Source: Candidatus Glassbacteria bacterium RIFCSPLOWO2_12_FULL_58_11 (GTDB taxonomy: Bacteria > Gemmatimonadota > Glassbacteria > GWA2-58-10). Taken from it: DNA of 5,783 nucleotides. Location of the stretch: the NCBI GenBank assembly GCA_001780825.1, contig MFIX01000003.1, positions 36,440 to 42,222 on the forward strand, written 5' to 3'. Shown here piece by piece: positions 1 through 5,699 of this stretch (its first letter is position 1; each line of letters starts with the position of its first letter). A model generated the notes under the pieces. That model was given only the letters and a program-made list of their open reading frames with translations, searched no databases and had not been told where the DNA came from. The translations under genes were made by a program, and so were the position numbers.

Positions 1-849
1 CATGGTGTCCAGCGGAGCTTGCGAGTTGGTAACCGCCGGTCCGTGATAGGCGGGCCGATCGCCCGCACCCGAGGGATCGATATAAGCCCGGTCGCCCTCA
101 ATTGACCCGGCCAGCCCGAGGCACCCTTGCTGGATCACCACCGGCGGCTCCAGACCGGCCTCGCGCCAGGCTTGCTCCACCGCCCTGACATAACCTTCGC
201 TGCTGCAGGTTCCCTCTGTCGCCATGACCGCCACCGCTCCCTGTTCTCCCACTTTCTCCAGGGCTCCCCTGGCTCCCGCATTGACCACTCCGACCACATA
301 GACCGGCAGCCGCCAGCGCTCGACCGCGGCCAGCAGGTCCTCGATCCCGTAAGCTGTCGCCGTGTTGCAGGCGATCACCAGCGCTTTGACTGGCAGCTTG
401 TCGAAAGAGGGCTCAGCCGCGGTGGCGACTTTCCAGTACCGCCGGCCCAGGAGAAAAATCGCATCCTTGAGTACCAGTTCGCGCAGGAACTCCGTCCGGC
501 CCTCGGCCGGATAATTGCCGTAGGGCATATTGGCCTGGTCTCCGAGGTAGATGAACTTTTCCCCTTCGAAATCGGCCCGGCCATCCGCGCCCGGCGACCC
601 GGTTTCATTGTTGAAACTGTCCAGCTGGAGAATCTGAGCCAGGACGGTCAATCCGCCCACTCCCGAATCGAATACTCCGATCGGCAACCGGGCAAGCTTG
701 CCGTTCTGATAACTGGAGAAATCGATTGAGAACGCACCTCCGACGGCTTCCAGCGGCAGACCGGCCACGGCGGGCAGCTCGCGCGACAGCAGCGGCTGAA
801 AGGTGATGACAAGAAATAAGCAGATTGAGGCAGCCAATTTGCGGAACAT
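1..849 (-). CDS. Exported glutamate/aspartate racemase-like protein, 3' part cut off by the window edge
   Basis: My translation gives 283 residues with no stop before the left edge. Residues 57-69 (IGVFDSGVGGLTV), 101-111 (YLGDQANMPYG) and 160-166 (ACNTATA) match the signature blocks of glutamate racemase (MurI), in order; 209-214 (MATEGT) matches its ATEGT block. MurI interconverts L- and D-glutamate for peptidoglycan using two cysteines. C161 is the first; the second (GCTHYP block) would lie beyond the edge. C243 (QGCLGL) aligns with the non-catalytic ACP block. Oddities are an N-terminal K/R plus hydrophobic stretch (residues 4-22) resembling a signal peptide with no clear lipobox, a further linker of about 30 residues, and insertions near 79-96 and 136-152. 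The ATG at 849 follows GGAG at 8 bases. The start lies 17 bases past the rnhB stop, suggesting co-transcription. Family membership is well supported; racemase activity and substrate are not. A periplasmic amino-acid racemase or a non-catalytic relative is possible. Confidence 0.8.
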   Translation of the reverse strand, partial: MFRKLAASICLFLVITFQPLLSRELPAVAGLPLEAVGGAFSIDFSSYQNGKLARLPIGVFDSGVGGLTVLAQILQLDSFNNETGSPGADGRADFEGEKFIYLGDQANMPYGNYPAEGRTEFLRELVLKDAIFLLGRRYWKVATAAEPSFDKLPVKALVIACNTATAYGIEDLLAAVERWRLPVYVVGVVNAGARGALEKVGEQGAVAVMATEGTCSSEGYVRAVEQAWREAGLEPPVVIQQGCLGLAGSIEGDRAYIDPSGAGDRPAYHGPAVTNSQAPLDTM

Positions 850-857
850 TAATTTTT

Positions 858-861
858 CTCC
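858..861 (-). promoter_or_regulatory. Ribosome binding site of the racemase-like gene
   Basis: GGAG stands 8 bases before the ATG at 849, in the 17-base gap after the rnhB stop. It supports this start, and so supports the signal-peptide-like N-terminus being translated. Confidence 0.6.
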
Positions 862-866
862 ATAAG

Positions 867-1841
867 TTATCCGCCTTGCGGATGCTCAACGATTAATTCC
901 AGCTCGGCCCGTTTTCTCCGGTACAGCGCTCTGAGGCTGTTCAGCTCTTCGGGAGAAAAACTTTCGCGGACCGGCCGGATTTCCACAGCCCGAAGCTCGA
1001 GATCCTCCAGGGCAGCCGCATGGCTCAGGGCCTCGTAATGCTTCCGCCATTCCAGGCTGCCGAAAGAACCGCAGGCGGCCACCGCGCTGAAACTCCTCCG
1101 GTGGATCGGACAGGGGCCCAGGGTTTTAAGCGCCTGGAAATGATCCGCGGTAGGGTAACCCTTGTGCCGCGCGAAACCATAGGCCGGATAGAGCCGGTCG
1201 TACTCGCACATCAGCCTGTCGCGGGTGACCTTGGCCACGATCGAGGCCGCGGCGATCGACAGGCAGCGGCTGTCTCCCTTGATCAGCGCCTCCTGCGGCA
1301 GATCCATCCGCAGGACCATCGGACCATCCACCAGCGCGGCATCCGGTTTCTCGCCGAGGTTTTCCACGGCCCGGTACATTGCCAGCAGGCTGGCATTGTA
1401 AATATTCAGCTTGTCGATTTCCCCGTGCTCGGCGCGCCCCAGGCCGACAGCCCGGGCTTTTTGCAGGATTTCCACGTAGAGCTCCTCGCGTTTCTCGGGA
1501 GGCAGTTTTTTCGAATCCCGGGCCTTCGGATAGTCGGTCTCCGGAGAAAAAATGACCGCCGCGGCAACTACCGGCCCGGCCAGCGGCCCGCGCCCCACTT
1601 CATCCACTCCGGCCACTTTGAACAGGCCCCGGGCATGATAAGCCCGCTCGAGCTCCAGCATCTTATCCTGCTCGGCCCGCGCCTGCCGCTCGCGCTCCAG
1701 CCTGCGGCGCACCTGCTCGCCCAATGCCTGGACCTGGATTCTGGGATCTGCCGAGAGAGCCTCGAGCAGCTCGCCGGGCACGCTTTCCAGCGGCGCGAGC
1801 ATGGATTTGATGGCGGTCAGGCTTAATTCTTCGAGGTCCAT
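867..1841 (-). CDS. rnhB: Ribonuclease HII with extended N- and C-termini
   Basis: RNase HII cuts the RNA strand of RNA-DNA hybrids and starts removal of single ribonucleotides misincorporated into DNA, in the cytoplasm. The 324-residue product has the GVDEVGRG block at 78-85 (D80, E81), VDG at 171-173 (D172) and KGDSRCLSIAAASIVAKV at 188-205 (D190), giving the four acidic metal-binding residues. The YGFARHKGYPT segment at 221-231 is also typical. Residues 1-70 form a helical charged N-terminal domain (LTAIKSML, then SADPRIQVQAL) resembling that of Bacillus RNase HII. About 65 residues follow the core, ending in a basic, acidic-rich helix, so the protein is longer than the usual 200-260. I chose the ATG at 1841 because the Bacillus-like homology begins just after it; the frame stays open upstream to a TTG at 1898. 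The ribosome binding site is weak (GCGGAAA abutting the ATG). It lies beyond the rplS terminator, and I see no convincing promoter of its own. Confidence 0.95.
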   Translation of the reverse strand: MDLEELSLTAIKSMLAPLESVPGELLEALSADPRIQVQALGEQVRRRLERERQARAEQDKMLELERAYHARGLFKVAGVDEVGRGPLAGPVVAAAVIFSPETDYPKARDSKKLPPEKREELYVEILQKARAVGLGRAEHGEIDKLNIYNASLLAMYRAVENLGEKPDAALVDGPMVLRMDLPQEALIKGDSRCLSIAAASIVAKVTRDRLMCEYDRLYPAYGFARHKGYPTADHFQALKTLGPCPIHRRSFSAVAACGSFGSLEWRKHYEALSHAAALEDLELRAVEIRPVRESFSPEELNSLRALYRRKRAELELIVEHPQGG

Positions 1842-1924
1842 TTTCCGCTTGTCTGCTGAGGAATGAAGGCTTGAGCTTCGCAATCGGAAATGCGGCAACG
1901 GCCGGAGCCGGATATGGGAAACCT

Positions 1925-1967
1925 AAAAGAAAAAATGGCGGCGGGCAAGATTCACGCGCCGCCGCCA
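1925..1967 (-). terminator. Intrinsic terminator after rplS
   Basis: Read on the minus strand, a perfect 9-bp stem TGGCGGCGG / CCGCCGCCA (1967-1959 with 1944-1936) encloses a 14-base loop and is followed at once by TTTTTTCTTTT (1935-1925). It starts 36 bases after the rplS stop. The plus strand lacks a T tract after the stem, so the signal is directional. It should end most transcription from the ribosomal cluster and separates it from rnhB. The rest of the 162-base rplS-rnhB gap shows no gene. Confidence 0.9.
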
Positions 1968-2003
1968 GAGTATCGAATACCGTATAAAGCGATAATATGA
2001 CCG

Positions 2004-2354
2004 CTAGACTCCCTGCTCCTTGATCCTTGCCGCCTTGCCGGTCAGGTTGCGCAGGTAAAAGAGCTTGGCCCTGCGCACGCGGCCTTTGCGGACCAGCTTG
2101 ATACTCTCAATGATCGGCGAGTGGAGCGGGAAGATACGCTCTACGCCCACACCGTTGGAAATTTTCCGCACGGTAAAGGTGGCGTTCACGCCGCCGCCGC
2201 GCCGCTGAAGAACCACGCCTTCGAAATTCTGAAGACGCTCCTTGTTGCCTTCGCGAACCCAGGTCCGAACATTAATCGTATCCCCGGAATCAAAATCGGG
2301 GATCTCGCCTTCTTTTTTTAAATATTCGGCTTCGATTTCGGTAAGCTTGTTCAT
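2004..2354 (-). CDS. rplS: 50S ribosomal protein bL19
   Basis: This is a small protein of the large subunit, located at the 30S-50S interface. The product is 116 residues, the usual length, and covers the family from end to end: an N-terminal IEAEYLKKE helix, IPDFDSGDTINVRTWVREG (18-36), ERLQNFEGVVLQRRGGG (39-55), TFTVRKISNGVGVERIFP (59-76), and the basic KGRVRRAKLFYLR segment near 89-101. The ATG at 2354 has GAGG 5 bases upstream. It follows trmD after 89 bases, the longest spacer between the trmD and ffh genes apart from the one before rimM. It is flanked by a possible promoter and a strong terminator, so it may be expressed both with the cluster and alone. Confidence 0.98.
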   Translation of the reverse strand: MNKLTEIEAEYLKKEGEIPDFDSGDTINVRTWVREGNKERLQNFEGVVLQRRGGGVNATFTVRKISNGVGVERIFPLHSPIIESIKLVRKGRVRRAKLFYLRNLTGKAARIKEQGV

Positions 2355-2393
2355 CGCACCCTCACTTTGTCCGCCGCAATCAGCGTGTTCGGT

Positions 2394-2424
2394 ATTATTA
2401 GTTGCAGTTTATAAAGTATGTCAA
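2394..2424 (-). promoter_or_regulatory. Possible internal promoter for rplS
   Basis: In the AT-rich trmD-rplS spacer the minus strand has a perfect -35 hexamer TTGACA (2424-2419). The best -10 match is AATAAT (2399-2394, five of six), but the 19-base spacing is long. TAATAA one base earlier gives 18-base spacing with a poorer match. Transcription would begin about 25-35 bases before the rplS ATG. It would let the cell make bL19 independently of ffh-rpsP-rimM-trmD. The call rests on sequence match only, in a locally AT-rich stretch where chance matches are common. Confidence 0.45.
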
Positions 2425-2443
2425 ATTCAGGGAAAAATCCACA

Positions 2444-3139
2444 TTATTCCAACAAATCCGGCCGGCGGAGCCGGGTCAGCCTTTCCGCCTGTTCCTCCCG
2501 CCATTTGCGGATTTGCTCGTGATCCCCTCCGGTGAGGACTTCCGGGACCCGGAAGCCCTTGAACTCCCTGGGACGCGTATATTGCGGAGCGCCCAGGCGG
2601 CTGTCGGAGAAGGAATCCTCCTGTGCCGATTCAAAATCTCCGAGCGCGCCTGGCAGCAGCCGTATCACCGCATCCACCACCACCGCCGCCGCGGGCTCTC
2701 CGCCGGACAGCACATAGTCCCCGATACGCAGCTCCTCATCCGCCAGGTGCAGGGCCACCCGCTCATCGACATCTTTGTAATGCCCGCAGATCAGGATCAA
2801 CTGTTCGGTCAGGGAGTACCTTTCGCATCTCCGCTGATCGAGAAGCTCTCCGCGCGCGGAGAGAAGCACCACCCTGACCTTGTCCCGCCGCGGCGCCGGG
2901 TCCGCATTATCAAGGCACCACTGGACCGCCGCGAATACCGGCTCGGGCCGAATCACCATTCCCGATCCGCCGCCGAAAGGGTAATCATCGACCGTGCCGT
3001 GACGGTCGACGGCGAAATCCCGCAGGTTGACCGCGCGGCAGCGGACAAGACCTTTCTCCTGCGCCCGGCCGGTGATGCTGGCCCCGAGGCTTTCACGGAA
3101 AAACTCGGGGAACAATGTTATCAGATCGATTTGAAGCAT
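2444..3139 (-). CDS. trmD: tRNA (guanine37-N1)-methyltransferase
   Basis: TrmD transfers a methyl group from S-adenosylmethionine to N1 of G37 beside the anticodon, preventing +1 frameshifts. The 231-residue product has the usual length and layout for this SPOUT (trefoil-knot) enzyme: IDLITLFPEFF (4-14), the HGTVDDYPFGGGSGMV region (47-62), LSARGELLDQ (93-102), CGHYKDVDERV (118-128) and RIGDYVLSGGE (138-148) around the knotted SAM site. The linker block ESAQEDSF (170-177) follows, then APQYTRP (184-190) and a C-terminal tRNA-binding part with VPEVLTGGDHEQIRKWR. CGHYK replaces the CGRYEG form of E. coli. Residue 183 is Gly where Asp or Glu is common before the PxYTRP motif. The ATG comes 4 bases after the rimM stop with only a weak ribosome binding site, so translation is probably coupled to rimM. 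Confidence 0.98.
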   Translation of the reverse strand: MLQIDLITLFPEFFRESLGASITGRAQEKGLVRCRAVNLRDFAVDRHGTVDDYPFGGGSGMVIRPEPVFAAVQWCLDNADPAPRRDKVRVVLLSARGELLDQRRCERYSLTEQLILICGHYKDVDERVALHLADEELRIGDYVLSGGEPAAAVVVDAVIRLLPGALGDFESAQEDSFSDSRLGAPQYTRPREFKGFRVPEVLTGGDHEQIRKWREEQAERLTRLRRPDLLE

Positions 3140-3143
3140 CGCT

Positions 3144-3668
3144 TCAGAGGTCCATCAGCCCTTCGGGCAAGCTGACCCTGAGCCGGCCGGCCTCGAGGTC
3201 CACCTCGAGGACGATTTCCTCGACCAGGGGCACGTAATAGTTTTTTTTGCCCTCGCGGCTTACTTCGAGCATTTCGTACGTCGGGAGTTCCAGAACCGCC
3301 GCGACCCGCCCCAGCTCACTGCCACTCTCATCCTCCAGAGTCAGTCCGATAAGCTGATGCTGGAAATACACACCCTCTTCCGGTTCAAGAGCCAGGTCCT
3401 CCGGGACATAGAGGCGGCAGCCGCGCAGCTTTTCCGCTTCATTCCGGTCCTCGACCTCTTCGAACCGGATAAGGAAGCCCTGTTTGAACGGCCGGGATGA
3501 GGCAACCACCACCTGCCGCAGGCTGTTTTCATCGGTTCCCAGGTACAGCTCCGACCGCGGGCTGAACCGCACATCCGGCCGGCCGGTCAGGCTCCGCACC
3601 CCCACCTCACCGCGAATGCCGTGCGGCTTAATGACCTCCCCGACCAGAAGGTATTTCTTCTTTTCCAC
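3144..3668 (-). CDS. rimM: Ribosome maturation factor RimM (start uncertain)
   Basis: RimM binds uS19 and helps fold the 3' (head) domain of 16S rRNA during 30S assembly. From the GTG at 3668 the protein has 174 residues, the family's usual length. It opens with YLLVGEVIKPHGIRGEVGVR, the standard RimM N-terminal barrel. The C-terminal PRC-like barrel starts around GVYFQHQLIGLTL and continues through GRVAAVLELPTYEMLEV, VPLVEEIVLEVDL and the closing PEGLMDL, all family features. The frame has no ATG near the homology start. It stays open back to an ATG at 3890 inside rpsP, which would overlap that gene by 80 bases without a ribosome binding site. Other candidates are a GTG at 3716 (190 residues) and a TTG at 3773 (209 residues) with GGTGGAG about 10 bases upstream. 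I favour 3668 on family length, although its ribosome binding site is poor. The gene ends 4 bases before trmD. Confidence 0.93.
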   Translation of the reverse strand: MEKKKYLLVGEVIKPHGIRGEVGVRSLTGRPDVRFSPRSELYLGTDENSLRQVVVASSRPFKQGFLIRFEEVEDRNEAEKLRGCRLYVPEDLALEPEEGVYFQHQLIGLTLEDESGSELGRVAAVLELPTYEMLEVSREGKKNYYVPLVEEIVLEVDLEAGRLRVSLPEGLMDL

Positions 3669-3810
3669 AGGATCATTTCTGCTGAATATATTGACCGCTC
3701 TGGGGCGCAGGCTCACTTCCAGCCTGTCTCCGTCCCGGCGGATTCTTCCGGCCGAAGTAACGGCATCCTCCAACCGGGGATCGCTCCACCGCCCGGCTCC
3801 GCCCGGATAC
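3669..3810 (-). other. Spacer between rpsP and rimM, possibly an N-terminal extension of RimM
   Basis: These 142 bases hold no independent gene I can identify. In many bacteria the KH-domain RNA-binding protein KhpA is encoded here, but no frame shows its G-x-x-G KH motif. The rimM frame is open throughout and reads a charged peptide including RIRRDGDRLEVSLRPRAV, of unknown meaning. It could be an N-terminal extension of RimM started from the TTG at 3773 or the GTG at 3716, or an untranslated leader. Confidence 0.4.
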
Positions 3811-4140
3811 TCAGTTTTCTCCGGTTTCTTTCCGGCTTTCAGCTTTCGCTTCCGGCTTTTCCCCGACGGCTTTACCGCTGCCCATCTCATGCCAGCGCTC
3901 GAGGATTCCGGATTGGCGCAGAAGGCTGCCCACAGTGTCGCTGTAAGAGGCGCCGTCGCCGAGCCATTTGAAAATCCGGTCCTCTTTGAGCTTTATAGTA
4001 TGCGGCTTGGTCATCGGATGGTAATAGCCCACAAACTCGATAAATCTGCCGTCCCGCTTGACCCGGGAATCGACGACCGCCAGGCGATAGCAGGGATATT
4101 TATTTTTTCCGGTCCGGCGCAATCTGATAGTTACAGCCAT
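3811..4140 (-). CDS. rpsP: 30S ribosomal protein bS16 with a charged C-terminal tail
   Basis: This small-subunit protein binds the 5' and central domains of 16S rRNA and is needed for 30S assembly. The 109-residue product begins with the family signature (VTIRLRRTGKNKYPCYRLAV at 3-22). It continues with VVDSRVKRDGRFIEFVGYYHP (22-42) and a C-terminal half with DRIFKWLGDGASYSDTVGSLL (54-74). The core ends near residue 84. The last 25 residues (GSGKAVGEKPEAKAE and onwards) are a low-complexity Lys/Glu tail, which makes the protein longer than the common 80-90 residues; such tails occur in several phyla. The start is well fixed by a consensus AGGAGG 6 bases upstream. It lies 37 bases after ffh and precedes rimM, a very widely conserved order. 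Confidence 0.98.
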   Translation of the reverse strand: MAVTIRLRRTGKNKYPCYRLAVVDSRVKRDGRFIEFVGYYHPMTKPHTIKLKEDRIFKWLGDGASYSDTVGSLLRQSGILERWHEMGSGKAVGEKPEAKAESRKETGEN

Positions 4141-4146
4141 ACAATT

Positions 4147-4152
4147 CCTCCT
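4147..4152 (-). promoter_or_regulatory. Consensus Shine-Dalgarno of rpsP
   Basis: AGGAGG lies 6 bases before the rpsP ATG. It is the strongest ribosome binding site in the window, in contrast to the weak sites before ffh, rimM, trmD and rnhB, and fits the high output expected of a ribosomal protein. Confidence 0.8.
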
Positions 4153-4177
4153 GAAAGTTAATTAACCTCAACGGCAA

Positions 4178-5530
4178 CTAATTTGCAAAGGGATTGAATC
4201 CTCTGCCCGGAATACCCGGGCCTCTGCGGCCTGAAAATAGGCCCATCTGTTTCATCATCTTGCGCATCTGCGCGAACTGATTGAGCAACTGGTTGACATC
4301 CTGGACGCTCTGTCCGCAGCCGGTGGCGATCCTTTGGCGGCGCGAGGCATTGATCAGTTTCGGTTCGGCCCGCTCCCGCGGAGTCATCGAAAGGATTATC
4401 GCCTCCAGGCGCTTGAACTTTTTCGGCTCGATGTTCGCGCCTTTAAGCAGCTTACCGCTTACCCCGGGTATCAGGCGCAGGACGCTTTCCATGGAACCCA
4501 GTTTCTGCATCTGCCGGAGCGTGGAAAGAAAGTCCTCCAGGTCCATGTCCCCATGGCGCAGAACCTTTTTCTCCAGCCTCTCGGCCTCCTCCTGATCGAT
4601 CCGCTCCTCGGCCCGCTCGACCAGCGAGACGATGTCGCCCATCTGCAGCAGCCGGGAGACCATCCGGTCCGGGTGGAAAGTCTCCAGCGCATCCAGGCCC
4701 TCGCCCACGCCGATCAGCTTGATCGGCACGCCGGTAACCCCAAAAATCGAGAGCGCCGCGCCGCCCCGGGCATCCCCGTCGAGCTTGGTGAGAACCAGCC
4801 CGGTTAGCTCGAGCTCCCGGTGGAAGGCTTCAGCGATACTGACCGCCTCTTGCCCTGTCATCCCGTCGACCACCAGCAGGACTTCCTGCGGGCTGACCGC
4901 CTTCTTGACCTCGACCAGCTCCTCCATCATTTCCCGGTCGATCTGCAGGCGGCCCGCGGTATCGATCAGCACGGTGTCCAGACCCTGGCTGGCGGCCTCC
5001 ATCAGGGCATCGGCGGTTATGCCGGTGACCGGCCGGCCGGTGTCCCGCGGGACAAATGTCGGCACCTCGAGCTGGGCTCCCAGGGTGGCGAGCTGCTCGA
5101 TAGCGGCGGGGCGATAAATATCGGCGGCGACGAGCATTGGTTTGCGGCCCTCGGCCTTGAGACGCCGGGCCAGCTTGCCGGCGGTGGTAGTCTTGCCGGA
5201 ACCCTGAAGGCCGCAGAGCATGAAAACGGAAAGCTGCCCCGCAGCGTAAATTAGCGGCCTGGAGGAGCCGCCGAGCATCCCGGTCAGCTCATCGTAAACG
5301 ATTTTCACCATCATCTGGCCGGGGCTGACGCTTTTAATCACCTCCCGGCCGGTGGCCTTTTCCTCGACTGCTTTCAGGAAATCCTGCACCAGGCCGTAGT
5401 TGACATCCGCTTCGAGCAGCACCCGTCGTATCTCGCGCAGGCTCTCCGCCACCGTCTGCTCGTTGAGCACCACCCGGCCGCTGATTCGCTTAATGACACT
5501 TTCCAGCTTTTCGCTCAGCTCATCGAACAT
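4178..5530 (-). CDS. ffh: Signal recognition particle GTPase Ffh (SRP54)
   Basis: Ffh binds 4.5S/SRP RNA and hydrophobic signal sequences on nascent chains, then docks with FtsY at the membrane through a paired GTPase cycle. The 450 residues match the family's usual length. The N domain is a helical bundle (about 1-88). The G domain (about 100-295) has the P-loop GLQGSGKTTTAGKLA (107-121), the insertion-box motif DIYRPAA (137-143), DTAGR (190-194) and TKLDG (248-252). The M domain follows (about 296-430), with the SRP-RNA-binding helix-turn-helix SRRQRIATGCGQSVQDVNQL (396-415) and a Met-rich end (QMRKMMKQMG) that helps line the signal-sequence groove. The tail is Gly/Arg/Pro-rich. The ATG at 5530 matches the MFDxLSEKLE start of the family, although its ribosome binding site is weak (GGGAA about 11 bases away). 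It is the first gene of the rpsP-rimM-trmD-rplS cluster. All key motifs are intact. Confidence 0.99.
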   Translation of the reverse strand: MFDELSEKLESVIKRISGRVVLNEQTVAESLREIRRVLLEADVNYGLVQDFLKAVEEKATGREVIKSVSPGQMMVKIVYDELTGMLGGSSRPLIYAAGQLSVFMLCGLQGSGKTTTAGKLARRLKAEGRKPMLVAADIYRPAAIEQLATLGAQLEVPTFVPRDTGRPVTGITADALMEAASQGLDTVLIDTAGRLQIDREMMEELVEVKKAVSPQEVLLVVDGMTGQEAVSIAEAFHRELELTGLVLTKLDGDARGGAALSIFGVTGVPIKLIGVGEGLDALETFHPDRMVSRLLQMGDIVSLVERAEERIDQEEAERLEKKVLRHGDMDLEDFLSTLRQMQKLGSMESVLRLIPGVSGKLLKGANIEPKKFKRLEAIILSMTPRERAEPKLINASRRQRIATGCGQSVQDVNQLLNQFAQMRKMMKQMGLFSGRRGPGIPGRGFNPFAN

Positions 5531-5589
5531 TTTGCGAACAATTCCCGGAAGAAGATTCGGCGCCTGGCGACCGCAAACATTCTGAAAAG

Positions 5590-5624
5590 ATTATCAATTT
5601 AAAGCGAATTTCAACAAAAATCAA
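5590..5624 (-). promoter_or_regulatory. Candidate sigma-70-type promoter for ffh and the downstream cluster
   Basis: The gap between the PASTA gene and ffh turns sharply AT-rich at 5587-5643. Two overlapping matches read toward ffh: TTGTTG (5617-5612), 16 bases, GATAAT (5595-5590); and TTGATT (5624-5619), 17 bases, TAAATT (5601-5596). Either would start transcription near 5583-5590 and give a 5' leader of about 50-60 bases. I cannot choose between them; the local AT-richness supports a promoter but also raises chance matches. Confidence 0.5.
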
Positions 5625-5699
5625 TATATACGGTGGTTTTAAATGCGGCCGGCCGCGGCATACGCATCTGGCTGCTTACCGGATTGAAAGCGCGGCAGG

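Noticed and set aside
127..729. Long plus-strand open frame opposite the racemase-like gene
   Set aside because: It is antisense to a frame with clear MurI signature blocks and has no recognisable motif; GC-rich coding sequence commonly leaves open antisense frames.
849..863. Mini-frame M-E-K-N-stop whose TAA overlaps the racemase-like ATG (TAATG)
   Set aside because: Four codons arise easily by chance, and the GGAG inside it is better explained as the ribosome binding site of the real gene.
1020..1826. 268-codon plus-strand open frame opposite rnhB
   Set aside because: It is the shadow of a frame carrying all RNase HII catalytic motifs, and its own peptide is His/Arg/Gln-rich with no family resemblance.
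1919..1952. TTGCCC, 17 bases, TAGGTT as a promoter for rnhB within the terminator
   Set aside because: The -10 matches only three of six positions and the element overlaps the terminator stem and T tract.
2402..3175. 257-codon plus-strand open frame opposite trmD
   Set aside because: TrmD homology on the minus strand is unambiguous throughout, and the antisense peptide shows no motif.
3484..4161. 225-codon plus-strand open frame spanning rimM and rpsP
   Set aside because: It crosses two real genes and their spacer on the opposite strand and has no recognisable domain.
4157..4166. GTTAATTAAC palindrome between ffh and rpsP as an operator
   Set aside because: It is a single 10-base palindrome with no second copy or nearby regulator, and may simply be the AT-rich sequence upstream of the ribosome binding site.
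5640..5665. GC palindrome GCGGCCGGCCGC followed by TTTAAAA on the minus strand, as a terminator of the PASTA gene
   Set aside because: The palindrome folds with only about 4 stem pairs around a 4-base loop and the T tract is only three bases long, so it is too weak to call.
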